This document shows, piece after piece, positions 22,430 through 32,543 of a stretch of 64,000 bases of DNA. The stretch is taken from positions 372,001-436,000 of the forward strand of contig UWYS01000003.1 in the NCBI GenBank assembly GCA_900291925.1, given 5' to 3'. A model generated the notes under the pieces. That model saw only the letters and a program-made list of their open reading frames with translations. It did no database searches and was not told the DNA's origin. Source of the DNA: Thecaphora thlaspeos (lineage: Eukaryota; Basidiomycota; Ustilaginomycetes; Urocystidales; Glomosporiaceae). The stretch's first letter is position 1, and each line of letters begins with the position of its first letter. The position numbers and the translations under genes are program-made.

Positions 22430-23361
22430 TCAAGTTCTTTGTTCAGTTGTTGTCACAGCACTTGAGGGCTTGCAGGAGGTCATGAAAGCAAGCTGGGTTG
22501 GTTGGAGTGTCAAAGAAGGGGCCCTCAACTGGCAGCAGGGTCTGATTGCAAGGCTTGAAGCCTGGAAGCTTGGTGAGGACCTTCTCTGCTGCAGTGGGCA
22601 AGGTGAGGCCAACATCAGCAAAGGCCTTGCGGACCAATGTCTTGCTGATGCCCTTGCGCGCCTAGGCATAGTACTTGGCAAAGTGGATCCAGTCAACCTT
22701 CTTGGTGCCACCATGCGCTGCAACTTGGCGGCCTTAGGAGTGCTTGATAGGTCCAAAGATGGCCATGTCAAGCAGCTGGATCACATGTGTGGCATGCGCT
22801 GGGAAGCAGACAGACACAATGCGCTGCTTCCAGCACTGGTTGCAGAACTCAACCAAGACATGCAAGGCATGCCCATCAAGCAGCAGGAGCCGCCAGTCCT
22901 TCTCTTGAGCACCCATTGGCCTTGTTGCAGGTCAAACACCTGCTCCAGCCACTTGAGTGCCAAGTTGTTGCTTGTCCACCCCTTGGGCAAGATGGCAAAG
23001 TGCCAGCCTTTGCCTGGTCCCTCTATGCAGCAGTGGTTGCCAAGGTGGTGCCACTTTCCTTGCCAGATCACCAGCAGATCCAGAAGCTGCCCACTTGAGC
23101 CAATACACTCCACCACTGTGGTCAACTCACAGTTTCCTGGCTGCACATGGAAGGCATTCTTCTTGTCCTCTGGCACAATGACCTTTTGTCTCCCCAAGAA
23201 GCCCATGATGACCCCCATCTTGTCAATGTTGAAGATCTGGTCTCAGCAAGAGGGTCTGCTGCAAGCCATGGGTGGTGCTCTTTGGTAAGACACTGCGCTG
23301 GTGGTCCTGCAAGGTTGACTTGGCAACACTGGCAGCCCTGGCTGCAACAGACAGGCTGCAA
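22430..23361 (-). pseudogene. Broken pogo/Fot1-like DDE transposase
   Basis: Fragments of a DDE-superfamily transposase lie in several frames. One has 'FNIDKMGVIMGFLGRQKVIV' (first Asp region), continuing to 'NLALKWLEQVFD'. A shifted frame then gives 'DWRLLLLDGHALHVL' (second Asp) and 'FPAHATHVIQLLDMAIFGP' (third acidic region), both typical of pogo/Fot1 transposases. At least two frameshifts are visible: one near 23243-23245, where an in-frame TGA precedes the first motif, and one near 22910-22930 between WLEQVFD and LLLLDGH. The element cannot make an intact transposase from this copy. Confidence 0.78.
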
Positions 23362-23580
23362 TGATGGCCTTTAGCCAGGTCCCACAGTGCCTTGGCCATG
23401 GTGGCCTCTCTCTTCTCTCACTGCTTGACCACTTCCTTCTTGATGGCCTTGCAGTGTGGTGGCAGCATTGATCTGGGTGGCATGGTGGGACATGGGTGGT
23501 ACAGCTCACATTGATGTGTTGGTGGGTGCTGAGAGAGAGCAGCAGGGGCAGTCAGGAGATGTGGTGGATAGTAGAGTGGT

Positions 23581-23662
23581 CAATGACAATGGCAGTGATG
23601 GTGGTAGACAGTCTGCTTTTTTTTTTTTTTTTTTTTTTGGCTGAATTCCTAGGGAAACACGT
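23581..23662 (-). repeat. Right terminal inverted repeat of the transposon
   Basis: Inverted partner of 21802-21884. It contains a T-run of about 22 (23619-23638 region) opposite the 9-A run of the left copy, and ends CCTAGGGAAACACGT followed by TA. Confidence 0.82.
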
Positions 23663-25440
23663 TACTGTACAGTGCAAGGCAGAGCATTTTGGAACGACGC
23701 AAGCTGGCAGGCAGAAGGCAAAAAGCGCGAGCTGGCCGCGGTGCGAAGCTTGCCTCCCTTCTCCTCACTCAATTTTACGTTCACATTTTGTGGGAGGAGA
23801 TCGGGTCTTGTACACCTTCTCTTCCTCTATCTAGCTGAACAAGATCAAGTCCCTCTGGCGTGGCCTCCTTCAAACCGAGGTCGTTGCGGACGGCGAGGAC
23901 CAGGTCTTACTCGTTTTCGCGCACCGGCAAGCGCACCCTGTTGCAGGGGAGCCTGCCTCGATGGAGCGCGAAAAGGACCGAGGTTCAACACCCTGCCTTT
24001 ACCATCGCCGACCAGCTCAAGCACTTTGGCAACCAAGTCTCCGCCGACCTGTCCTTGACTCGTCGCCTCGGCACCCAACGATGTCGTCACGTTAGCCGGG
24101 CTCCGTCGAGCGCGGTGGTGTAGCTCCCGTGCTTTGCAATGCATCGTACCATGTAATACTATGCGCTAGTCGGCGGCGTCAAGCTGGTTGCTCGACCGTC
24201 TGAGAGCGAAGCTTGGCTATGGCTGCGCTGCGACTGAATATCTGTTGATGTTGGCCTGGTTGGGTGAATAAATATCTTTGTCGTCGCTGGCCGTGCGTTA
24301 GGCTGGCGGAAAAGCATGTGCCGGCCGAGACGTCGAGACGCGGTAAAGGCCGACGCCGACACAGTTGTCCGTGAGCGAGAAACTTGGTGTGGGTGCGTCG
24401 AGAGAGATAAAATCCCAGAGTTGCGCCTCTCGGGGTGCGCCTGGCGAAGCCGTGAAAGTGCTTGCGCTTGTATGCCCGGCGAGAGAGACCAAGAGAGATA
24501 CTACTGTAAGAGACGTCGAGAGGGTCTAGATGCTCGCTCGTGTATGTATGTAAGTACTCATGACTGTATGCGCATTGCGGATAGCCACATACGTGGTTTA
24601 GTTTTGGTTGGCCGCCTTGCTCTCGAACCACAGTATATATATATCATTATATTCTTCCTGGCCTCGTCCGCCGGCGGCTGCCGTCACTCTACATTGTACC
24701 GTACGAGTTTGTATGGAGGAGCGTCGGTGGTGCTGCGCTCGGTGGCGACCGGCCTTGCTCAGCCGCTGAGGCAAAGAAGGCTGCGTTGGTCGCCGCCACC
24801 TCATGCATCGGCTGTGGCCGGGTGAGTCATGGCAGCAGCCGGCCGAACCCCGTAAATTCGACTTGCTCGCGCGCCTCGGCCCTTTCCAATGGACATCGAT
24901 CACCTCAGCCACAGGTGTGGCCGCGCGAGTCATGGCAGCAGCCGGCCGAACCCCGTAAATTCGACTTGCTCGCGCGCCTCGGCCCTTTCCAATGGACATC
25001 GATCACCTCAGCCACACGGCGGGCCACGCCTCCTCAAATCTATCCTTGATTGCCTTCACATGGCGAGGTCCAGAACACCTGCTCGCCCTTCCCTACTGTA
25101 CTCTACTCACCCACCGCTTCCCATCATGCCTCGCCGCCCTCTCTCGCGTCCTCCCTCCTTTGCCTCTGGTCGCCATCTGTCGGAGTAGCAACTTGCGACC
25201 AGCCCCGCCTCGAACTGAGACCCTTCCTTTCCAGCATCCCTCTGCGCCCGCCTCGGTCGACGACTCGTCGCTCTTTGCCTTGAACGTCTCACCTCCATCT
25301 TCGCTTCCGACCACGATCCGCCAACACGTCCATGCTACTGTGGACCACCATCCTTATAGCCCGGATTCACCACCTCGCCCGACGGAGGTCTTCTTCCTCA
25401 TCTCTTCCGCAGCCACCCACCGCGACGGCGACGAGGCGCC
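23663..25440. other. Intergenic stretch upstream of the Dal5-type gene
   Basis: About 1.8 kb with no recognisable protein. It contains a TATATATATATC tract near 24632 and a 103-bp tandem duplication (24813-25018, listed separately). Frames such as 23672-24058 and 24992-25651 (plus) are Pro/Arg/Ser-rich and look noncoding. Confidence 0.45.
24813..25018. repeat. 103-bp tandem duplication
   Basis: Two head-to-tail copies with a 103-bp period (copy 1 from 24813, copy 2 from 24916), each beginning TGTGGCCG and ending in CAGCCACA. They are identical except for a few positions in the first ~15 bp (GGGTGAGTC versus CGCGAGTC). The near-identity implies a recent event. It lies 423 bp upstream of the transporter start codon. 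Confidence 0.92.
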
Positions 25441-28265
25441 ATGGCATACCTCCCCCAGCTCTCCAAGCTCCCGTCGCTCGAGCACGCGCAGCAACCACTG
25501 TCGGCGGCGCCTAGCCCAAAAGTGCAACACGACGACGACAGGATCCACGTTCATCCCTCCAGACCGCCTTCTGCCGCTTCTGACTTGGTTGAAAAGTCCG
25601 AGCACCCTCTCGAGGATGTACGACCGCCGAGCGACTCGGCCGCAGCACTGAGCCATTCGCACGTATTTCAGGACGGGGCCATCGCAGAACACTGGACGAG
25701 CGTCTACGAAAAGTCGGTATACGAGGGCAGGTGAGTGACTTCTGCTTCGCCTCGTGGCGCGATGGCGCGTCATGCCATCCCAGTCGAGGCGCCATAGAAG
25801 AGGTGGCCATCTCTGACCATCTGCCATTCTCGCTTCACCTCGCACCTCTTGTCGTCTGTTGAAACGTCAGGCATCGTTTCCATCCGACCTTCGAGTGGAC
25901 ACCGGAGGAGGAGAAGCGGCTGTTGAGAAGGGTAAGGGGCCCTGCGCTGCGCCATGTCCGATCCGTCAACCTCGATCGTCATGTGCTAAAGGCGTTTCTC
26001 GTGCCACGGCGTTGCTCTCCGCAGGTGGATTTACGGGTGGCGGGCTGGTCGTGGCTGATGTTTCTGGCGCTTGACCTGGTCAGGAAGAACATCAGCCGAG
26101 CCCTGGCCGACAACTTCATCGTTGATCTGGGCATGTCGTTGAACGACTACAACAACGGTCTGGTAAGTCCCTCGCGGCCACAGCAGCTGCCAGGAAACGA
26201 GGCGCGTCACCACTGAATGCCGTTGATCACGACGTCCGGTTTGCGCATTCTCTTCGTCTAGCTGCTTTTCCTACTCTTCTTCCTCGCCGTCGAGCTGCCT
26301 TCGGGCCTCGTCTCCAAGAAGGTCGGCGCCGACCGCTGGGTGCCCATCCAGATCGTCTCGTGGGCCATTGTCTCGGCCGCACAGGCTGCCATCAAGGGAC
26401 GAGTCGGCTACTTTGCCACGCGTGCCCTGCTCGGCATCACCATGGGCGGTTTCCTTCCTGACCAGGTGAGAGTTGCCGCGTCCCCGACAAGACATGGTCA
26501 TATCCCGCGAACGCCAGCACTCACGTTGAAGCTCTTCCCGTCCACCTCTTCCGGACGGGTTTTCGCAGCTCCTCTACCTTTCCTACTTCTACACATCCAA
26601 GGAGCTCAACACGCGCGTCAGCTGGTTCTACACCGTCATCGGCGTCTCTCAGATCCTGGGCTCGCTGCTTGCCGCGGGCTTCCTCGACCTGCGCGGCCTG
26701 AACGGACTCGCTGGATGGCGGTACCTGTTCGCGTTCGAAGGTCTGATCGCCGGGACGATTGGGTTGATGTCATTCTTCCTGATACCCAACAACCCGTCCA
26801 ATACGCGCGGCAGGTTCGTCAGCAAGAACGGATGGTTCACCGTGCGAGAGGAGATGATCATCGTCAACAAGGTCCTGCGCGACGATCCGAGCAAGGGCGA
26901 TATGAACAATCGTCAGGGCGTCACGCCAAAGGAGCTGTGGAAGGCGCTGGTAGAGAAGGACCTGTGGCCGATCTACTTGCTGGGAGGTGAGTGAAACCTG
27001 CGGCTTGGCCTTATTGAGAGGTAGGGAGAGTCGTTAGCGCTGACGTCGACGTCGTTCCCCGCTTGGCTCCTTTGTCCAATTCTGCAGTCGTCTTCATTCC
27101 CTGGCAGCCGCCGACAGCGCTCATCTCACTGATCCTCAAGCAGCTAGGCTACAGCACCCTCAAAGCGTGAGTATTCGCCAGCACTGCCGATCTCATTCCT
27201 ACGCTCGCCATGGCATGCTGATCCACCTTGATCACTTGCTCTTCTTCCACTTCCCTTAGCAATCTGCTCGCGATCCCAGGCCAGCTCCTCTTCGCAATCA
27301 ACATGGTCCTGCTCACGTGGCTCTCTGCGCTTCAACGAGCGGGCCATCATCTCATCGCTCGCCAACGTCTGAACTCTACCTTTTCTCCTAGCGCTCTACC
27401 TCCTCCCCACCACCATCTCCGCTCATCTTGCCTGGACGCGTTACGCCTTGGTCACTTGCATCACTGCTGTGCCTTATTGTGAGTTGTTGGTTCCTCTCGA
27501 TGCAGGCCGGAAGCGTCTAGGGAGGATGGAAGGGATGATCATGACTGATCGGAACTTTTTGACCTCGTTACTTGGCTATGCTGCAGGTCATCCGATCTTT
27601 GTCGGTTGGGTCTCGCAGAACTCACATTCGGTGCGAAACAGGACCGTGGCGCTCTGGTAGGTTTTTCATTTCATAATCAAGCACTTCCCTCGTCGATCTA
27701 TGTACACGCACTGACGAGCAAGCACACGTCCCCCCCCCCCCTGGCCTTTCATCCAGTCTATACAACATGGCCGTACAAGTCTCCTCGGTCCTCGCCACAC
27801 GAGTCTGTAAGTCACCCTCTCCCTCCCTCCTTCCCTCCCTTTGTCCCCTCCTTTCCCCCAATTCCCTCCTCTCATATAGTCCGCTTTGCTCATTTTTTTA
27901 CCTTCCACTCTTCACACTTTGCAACAATAGATACGACAAAAGACCAACCATTCTACAACACGGGAAACCGCGCACTCACAATCATCTCTGCAGTCGGAAT
28001 TGTCCAAGTCTGGCTAACGAAGGCGTATTACATCTGGCGAAACAAGCAAAAGAGAGAGGTGTGGACTTGTCTGTCGTCCGAACAACAAATGTGAGTTCCC
28101 CGGCGCCTCCGTTTTTCTTGATCTTCAACGTCAATATTGTACGGAAAATAAATAAATAAAAATAGAGCTAATGATTTCGTCCAAAATGTTTTGCGTATCA
28201 GACAATATATCACCACCACTACGGATGTAGGCACGAAGCGCCTTGATGTAAGCTTCGTTCACTAG
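25441..28265 (+). pseudogene. MFS transporter, Dal5/allantoate permease type (frameshift + stop in exon 7)
   Basis: Eleven exons (25441-25730, 25871-25931, 26025-26162, 26262-26465, 26569-26986, 27088-27166, 27260-27478, 27587-27656, 27757-27806, 27931-28090, 28202-28265) join to a complete anion:cation symporter-family permease. Examples are WSWLMFLALDLVRKNISRA, LPSGLVSKKVGADRW, WRYLFAFEGLIAGTIG, FIPWQPPTAL, and the family-typical end TTTDVGTKRLDVSFVH. Relatives import allantoate, ureidosuccinate, vitamins or sugar acids; the substrate here is unknown. In exon 7 the frame breaks at 27327: after LLTWLS the expected ERFNERAII continues in another frame, best explained by loss of two bases. An in-frame TGA follows at 27370-27372 where Trp is expected. 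All splice sites look intact, so the lesion is recent, or a sequence error. Confidence 0.82.
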
Positions 28266-28555
28266 ACACAAACCCATCCCCCTGCCTGCATCCATCGCGA
28301 AATGATTCTAATCGCACCAGGTTCAAGGAACTTTTGTAAGAATATAGCAATTCCGTTCGCCGACGCCGCCTTGTGACGGCTCTAAACGGGGAATAATGTT
28401 CTGTTTGTATATGTAACGGTTTTGGCCTTGGACATGGGAATATAGACTTGGTTCACTGAGGAAACGTGTGTGTGCGTGTGTGAGAGAGAGCTGGAGACTA
28501 GGTTTGGTAATGGAGGCAAAGAGAGAATATGGGGGGCAGTCGGAAGTTACTACAA

Positions 28556-31500
28556 CTACCTACCACTACTACTTGCACTCCTGGTGGACCTCGTCTGTCT
28601 AGTCGGCGTCTCCGGCTGAACTGCAACCTCCTCGACCTCTTCCGTCGCTGCTGCCTTGCGCTTCTTGCTGTTACCCTTCGACCTACCCTGCTGAGCTCCC
28701 TTCTTGGCCCCACCCGCCTTTGTCGTCGTAGGGGTCGAGGCGGGTGTTGATGACGACGATGAAAGTTCGGCAAACATGAGGCGGACCTCTTTCTCTTCCT
28801 CCTGCTGAACTTCGTGCGCTTCGCCCTTCTTTGTCTTCCGTACGCGAAGCGGCTTGTCGTCGTCGTCGCTGCCATCCGAAAGGTCAAAGTCGGGGTCAAG
28901 GTCGAACGGGGTCGTCGATGAGCCCTTCTTGGCGGAGGCGGAAGTGGGTGTGGGCGTGCAGGAGATAGACTTCCGCCCACCCTTACGTCCCTTGGATAGC
29001 GGCAGAGGCGGGGTGGCGATGGACGAAGACGTCGAAGAAGAGGTCCGTTGACGCTTCGACTTCCGCGTCTCGATCTCCGTCGTTTCGACCGTGTCGGCAG
29101 ACGGCGCCGGCGCAGACGCCGTCGAGCGCGCGCACTTGGAAGGCGTCACGGTGGCGGACTTGGCGGGCGAGGAAGAGCTGAGACGGTTGACCGGGCGAGC
29201 CTGCCTCTCCGAGGTGGGCGTCTGAGGCATCTGCGGAGCTCCCATGGCTAACGCTGCCGCGGCAAGTTTGGCCGCCGTCTCGGCTCGCGTCGGTCGGCCT
29301 CGTCGTGCACGCTTCGCGCCCGTCGAGGAGACAGGGGTGTTGGCGCCACTGCCGGCGCTGCCGGCGCTGCTGCTGTGGACAGAATCCTGGTTACTCTCCC
29401 GCTCGGAGCGACAGATCACGTCCTCGACAACTCTGTCGACCTTCTCTTGCGTCGTCTTGGGCGCGATCGAGGGAGCGTCGTTGCTGGCACCTTGCTCGAC
29501 CACTACTTCGGCGGCCCCAGCCGGCAACGCTGGTGCGAGAGAAGCTGGTGACACCTCTTCCATCTCTACGACGGTCATCTCGGTTGGCTTGTCTGCTGCA
29601 ATCTCGGCATCAACGTTGCGAGGCTCCTCAGAAGCCACAATCTGCGGCTGCCTAACCTCCGGCGTCGTCCTCTCGGCGGCAGCAGCGGCTTGGGACTCTT
29701 GACCCGTGCTGGGCGGTGGCGTCGGCTGTCTCTCCGCAACCGGCTTGGCGACAGTGGCCTGCTCCTGAACCTCCTCTCGGTCGATGTCAATGAGGCTGGT
29801 TCCAGTGTCGTTCATGGGTTCAGCGGCATTGCCCAGGGAGGTGAAAGTTGGAGCTCCTTGTACCTGTGCAGCAGCGGGCCGAGGACCACGAAGAGCGCGC
29901 TCAAAGGCGAGCAGAGACTCGGCTTCCTTGCTGCTCGTCGAGGTGGACGAGAAGCGCGACCAGTCCGAGACGGATGAAGATTTGCACATCTGCTTGATCT
30001 GTGCCGGCTGCTCGAGGGCCGAGAGTTTCTTAGCCGCCGAGTTGGGTCTAGAGCTGCTGGAGATTGCGGCCGACGACGCTTCGCCCTTGCGCAAGGGGGT
30101 GCCAGCGGTGCCATTGGCGCCGGGGAAGAGCACCTTCGAGGCGTTGTTGAAGACGAACGGGAAGACGCCAAGCTGGATGGAGCGCTTCTCACCACGTTTG
30201 GTCGGCGTTAGCTGGCGCAAGACGGCCATTTTGAGCTCGTCGTGGTCGCCCTTCTTCTCGCTCGCGCCTTCCCCTCGCCCTACCGGCTTCTTTTCGACAA
30301 TGGATCGCTTCCACTCATTGATGAAGGAGGTGCTGAACCGTTCCAGGGTGTCGGCGCACTGGGCCTGAGGCGATTTCGACCCATGAAGCTTCCGAGCATT
30401 GGCGTACATCGTCGAAAGGTCTGTTTCGAAGTCGAGCATAATCGCCTTAGATGCTCTGATGCTGTCAGACAGGTGGCTACTGCCATAGGCCTTCGACTCG
30501 ATCGCCTGTCGGATCGAGAAAAGGTCGACGTGGCGCATGGCCGCAGTCGAGTTTTCGACAACATGCTTGGCCGTAGGCCCGGCAAAGGCGGTGTTGGAGC
30601 CGTGCGACAGAAGTTGGAGGACAAGGTTGTCGATATAGCGGTAGGTCGACAAGACTTCCGGAGAGAGTGTGATGTCGCTGATTGCGAGAGCTGCCTTCTG
30701 CCGGGCTGCCGATAGGTCTCGAGTGGGCGACTGTATGGGTGAGCTGGTCTGCTCCTCGCTGTCACGCTGCTGAGTCTGCTGAAGCTCGGTAACCGCCCTC
30801 TTGCGGTCCTGCGATCGGTAGGGGGACGAGGAGCGGCTGCCGCTCGAAGGCGGCGTGTCGAGTGGAACATTATCGGGGTGTCGCTTTCGCGGGGGCGATA
30901 CCAAAGGGGCCTCTGGCGCAGGAGGAGGCGCAACCGTCTCGGCCTCCACGGGAACGCTGACCAGCTCCTCTTGCTCTGCCACCGTGTCGAGCAGGACCAT
31001 CGTCGGCTCTGCTGCTTGCGCTTCCTCCATAGGCACCTCATCGACTGCAATGTGAGTAGCATCGTCCACCTCAACCTCCACGTCCACGGCCACGCCTGCT
31101 TCTGCTACATGGCCCTGCGCTCCCTCGATGCGTCGCTGCCGTCGAGCCTCCTTCTCCCTTTGCTCGTTTAGGACGCGCTTGGTGTGAGCTTGTCGGGCGG
31201 TCAATCCATCGCCGAAGTGAACGCTGGGATCTCGTGCTGCGTTAGGAGCCGCCTTGCTCGGCGTGGGGAGAGGCGAACGCGTAGACGTTGGGGCTTTGGC
31301 TGAATAGAGCTCGAGCGATTGAGTCCTGCCGAGCTGTGCGAGTAGGGGCCTTGCCGGCGTGCCGATCGACGACGAGGGAGCGTTGGCGTTGAACTGGACC
31401 GAGCTGGGTTCGTCCCAGCGAACTCGGTTTCCGAGCTGTCGCTTTGGTGTAGCAGCAATCCATCGGAAGACGAGCGGCTCTCTATCACGGACGAACGGCA

Positions 31501-31699
31501 TCGTCTCTTGCATCAGGATGGCACGCTCGTCGTTGCCGAGCGTGATGAGCGGCGTCTTGTCGGGTGGGAGAGGGAAAAGGGACTTTGCCTTGTCGATCAG
31601 CTCGTCGAGGGTGCCGGGGAGGGCGATAAAGTAGCTCTTTGAGTTTGTCGATGGCCCCTTGAGGACGACCGCCCGGGGCGGTGCAGATGTCGATGCCAT
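28556..31699 (-). CDS. Large disordered protein with a divergent bromodomain-like region
   Basis: Single exon, 1,047 residues. The N-terminus (VVLKGPSTNSKSYFIALPG...LITLGNDERAILMQETMPF) is a conserved-looking small domain I cannot name. Around residues 345-470 there is a helical region resembling a bromodomain: 'YRYIDNLVLQLLSHGSNTAF', 'HVDLFSIRQAIESKAYG' (compare 'PMDL.TI...L...Y') and 'FETDLSTMYANARKLHG' (compare 'F..D...M..NA..Y'). The canonical acetyl-lysine Asn is plausible but I cannot align it surely. The rest is Ser/Ala/Glu-rich with basic patches and an AT-hook-like, highly charged C-terminus (KRKAAATEEVEEV). A chromatin role is inference. Only 857 bp separate it from the upstream PRELI gene on the same strand. 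Confidence 0.6.
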   Translation of the reverse strand: MASTSAPPRAVVLKGPSTNSKSYFIALPGTLDELIDKAKSLFPLPPDKTPLITLGNDERAILMQETMPFVRDREPLVFRWIAATPKRQLGNRVRWDEPSSVQFNANAPSSSIGTPARPLLAQLGRTQSLELYSAKAPTSTRSPLPTPSKAAPNAARDPSVHFGDGLTARQAHTKRVLNEQREKEARRQRRIEGAQGHVAEAGVAVDVEVEVDDATHIAVDEVPMEEAQAAEPTMVLLDTVAEQEELVSVPVEAETVAPPPAPEAPLVSPPRKRHPDNVPLDTPPSSGSRSSSPYRSQDRKRAVTELQQTQQRDSEEQTSSPIQSPTRDLSAARQKAALAISDITLSPEVLSTYRYIDNLVLQLLSHGSNTAFAGPTAKHVVENSTAAMRHVDLFSIRQAIESKAYGSSHLSDSIRASKAIMLDFETDLSTMYANARKLHGSKSPQAQCADTLERFSTSFINEWKRSIVEKKPVGRGEGASEKKGDHDELKMAVLRQLTPTKRGEKRSIQLGVFPFVFNNASKVLFPGANGTAGTPLRKGEASSAAISSSSRPNSAAKKLSALEQPAQIKQMCKSSSVSDWSRFSSTSTSSKEAESLLAFERALRGPRPAAAQVQGAPTFTSLGNAAEPMNDTGTSLIDIDREEVQEQATVAKPVAERQPTPPPSTGQESQAAAAAERTTPEVRQPQIVASEEPRNVDAEIAADKPTEMTVVEMEEVSPASLAPALPAGAAEVVVEQGASNDAPSIAPKTTQEKVDRVVEDVICRSERESNQDSVHSSSAGSAGSGANTPVSSTGAKRARRGRPTRAETAAKLAAAALAMGAPQMPQTPTSERQARPVNRLSSSSPAKSATVTPSKCARSTASAPAPSADTVETTEIETRKSKRQRTSSSTSSSIATPPLPLSKGRKGGRKSISCTPTPTSASAKKGSSTTPFDLDPDFDLSDGSDDDDKPLRVRKTKKGEAHEVQQEEEKEVRLMFAELSSSSSTPASTPTTTKAGGAKKGAQQGRSKGNSKKRKAAATEEVEEVAVQPETPTRQTRSTRSASSSGR

Positions 31700-32543
31700 C
31701 TTTGGCGAGTCCTCTCAGGGAACGTTGGGCCGTGGGGTCAACGCCGAGAGGATGATCGGGGTGAAGGGTGGAGCTGAACGCCGTCAGCGGCGGTACGCAG
31801 CTAGCCTGAGAGACAGCGGCAGACGTCGTAGCGCGGCAAGACAAAGATCGAGTGGACGGTCGGACGACTTGCGCGCCAGGGTTGGGCGTCGACCAGAGGC
31901 CCAAGCGGCAGGGCGGAACGATGGCGGCGTTCAGGCGGTCTCGTCGATGAGCCGGAAAGAGAGGGTGAAAAGATGACGGTGTGTGAGGAGGAGGAAAGGC
32001 GACCTGCCGTACAAGGAGAAAGAGAGAGAGGAGAAAGGAGAAGAGAGAGGAGGCCAAGGCGCAGAGTGGGGTGGTCGAGAGCGGAAAGGGAGCTTGGCCG
32101 TCGCTCGAGCGGCGTGCCAAGTCAATGAGGCGTAAAGAGCGGCTGAAGCGCAGAGGGCCCCACGCGCCTCCTTTGTCCCTCGCGGCTGGGGCCTGTCGTC
32201 GTGGGCCCTCTGATCTGGCTGGACCTCTCGCTCTCCCGTCTCTTGCAGGCAGCGGCGCCGCCCGCTTTCTCGCGTCAAGATTCAAGATTGCTTCGCGCCC
32301 GTACGCGACACGCCCTCTCAGTAAGTGAGTAGAAGTCGGCCGCGACGCGACGCGTTCCACTCCACACCGCAAGCAGACCCACTTGCACCGCTTTGGGCGA
32401 AAAAGATCCGACACAAGGCGCGCGCGGGCCATCGCCTTCGCCTCCGTCCTTGTCAGCGAGGCAAGAGCGGCTCGCAAGAATTGCTACTCGACGGTGCAGA
32501 AGTCGGAGCATGATAAGAACGGCGACAACGACGACGGAAAACT
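31700..32543. other. Intergenic stretch upstream of the bromodomain-like gene
   Basis: 844 bp between two minus-strand genes; presumably the 3' flank of the PRELI gene and the promoter/5' UTR of the bromodomain-like gene. It has a purine-rich stretch (about 31990-32060). The minus-strand frame at 31485-32477 runs through it but is a shadow overlapping the next gene's start. Confidence 0.45.

Larger units (their letters stand above)
21802..23662 (-). mobile_element. Degenerate Tc1/mariner-pogo-type DNA transposon
   Basis: About 1.86 kb bounded by long imperfect terminal inverted repeats that share ACGYRTTTCCCTAGGAATYC and an A-run. A TA lies just outside each end (21800-21801 and 23663-23664), as expected of a Tc1/mariner target duplication. 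The inverted symmetry may extend further (TGCACTGTAC at 21790-21799; its complement at 23667-23676), so the exact ends are uncertain. Inside is a broken DDE transposase on the minus strand. CpG is strikingly rare within the element compared with the CpG-rich flanks, which suggests long-term C-to-T decay at CpG. Confidence 0.82.

Noticed and set aside
27316..27390. An intron that could remove the frameshift and TGA of the transporter
   Set aside because: A gt...ctcctag candidate exists but would delete the conserved ERFNERA segment and leaves the wrong downstream frame.
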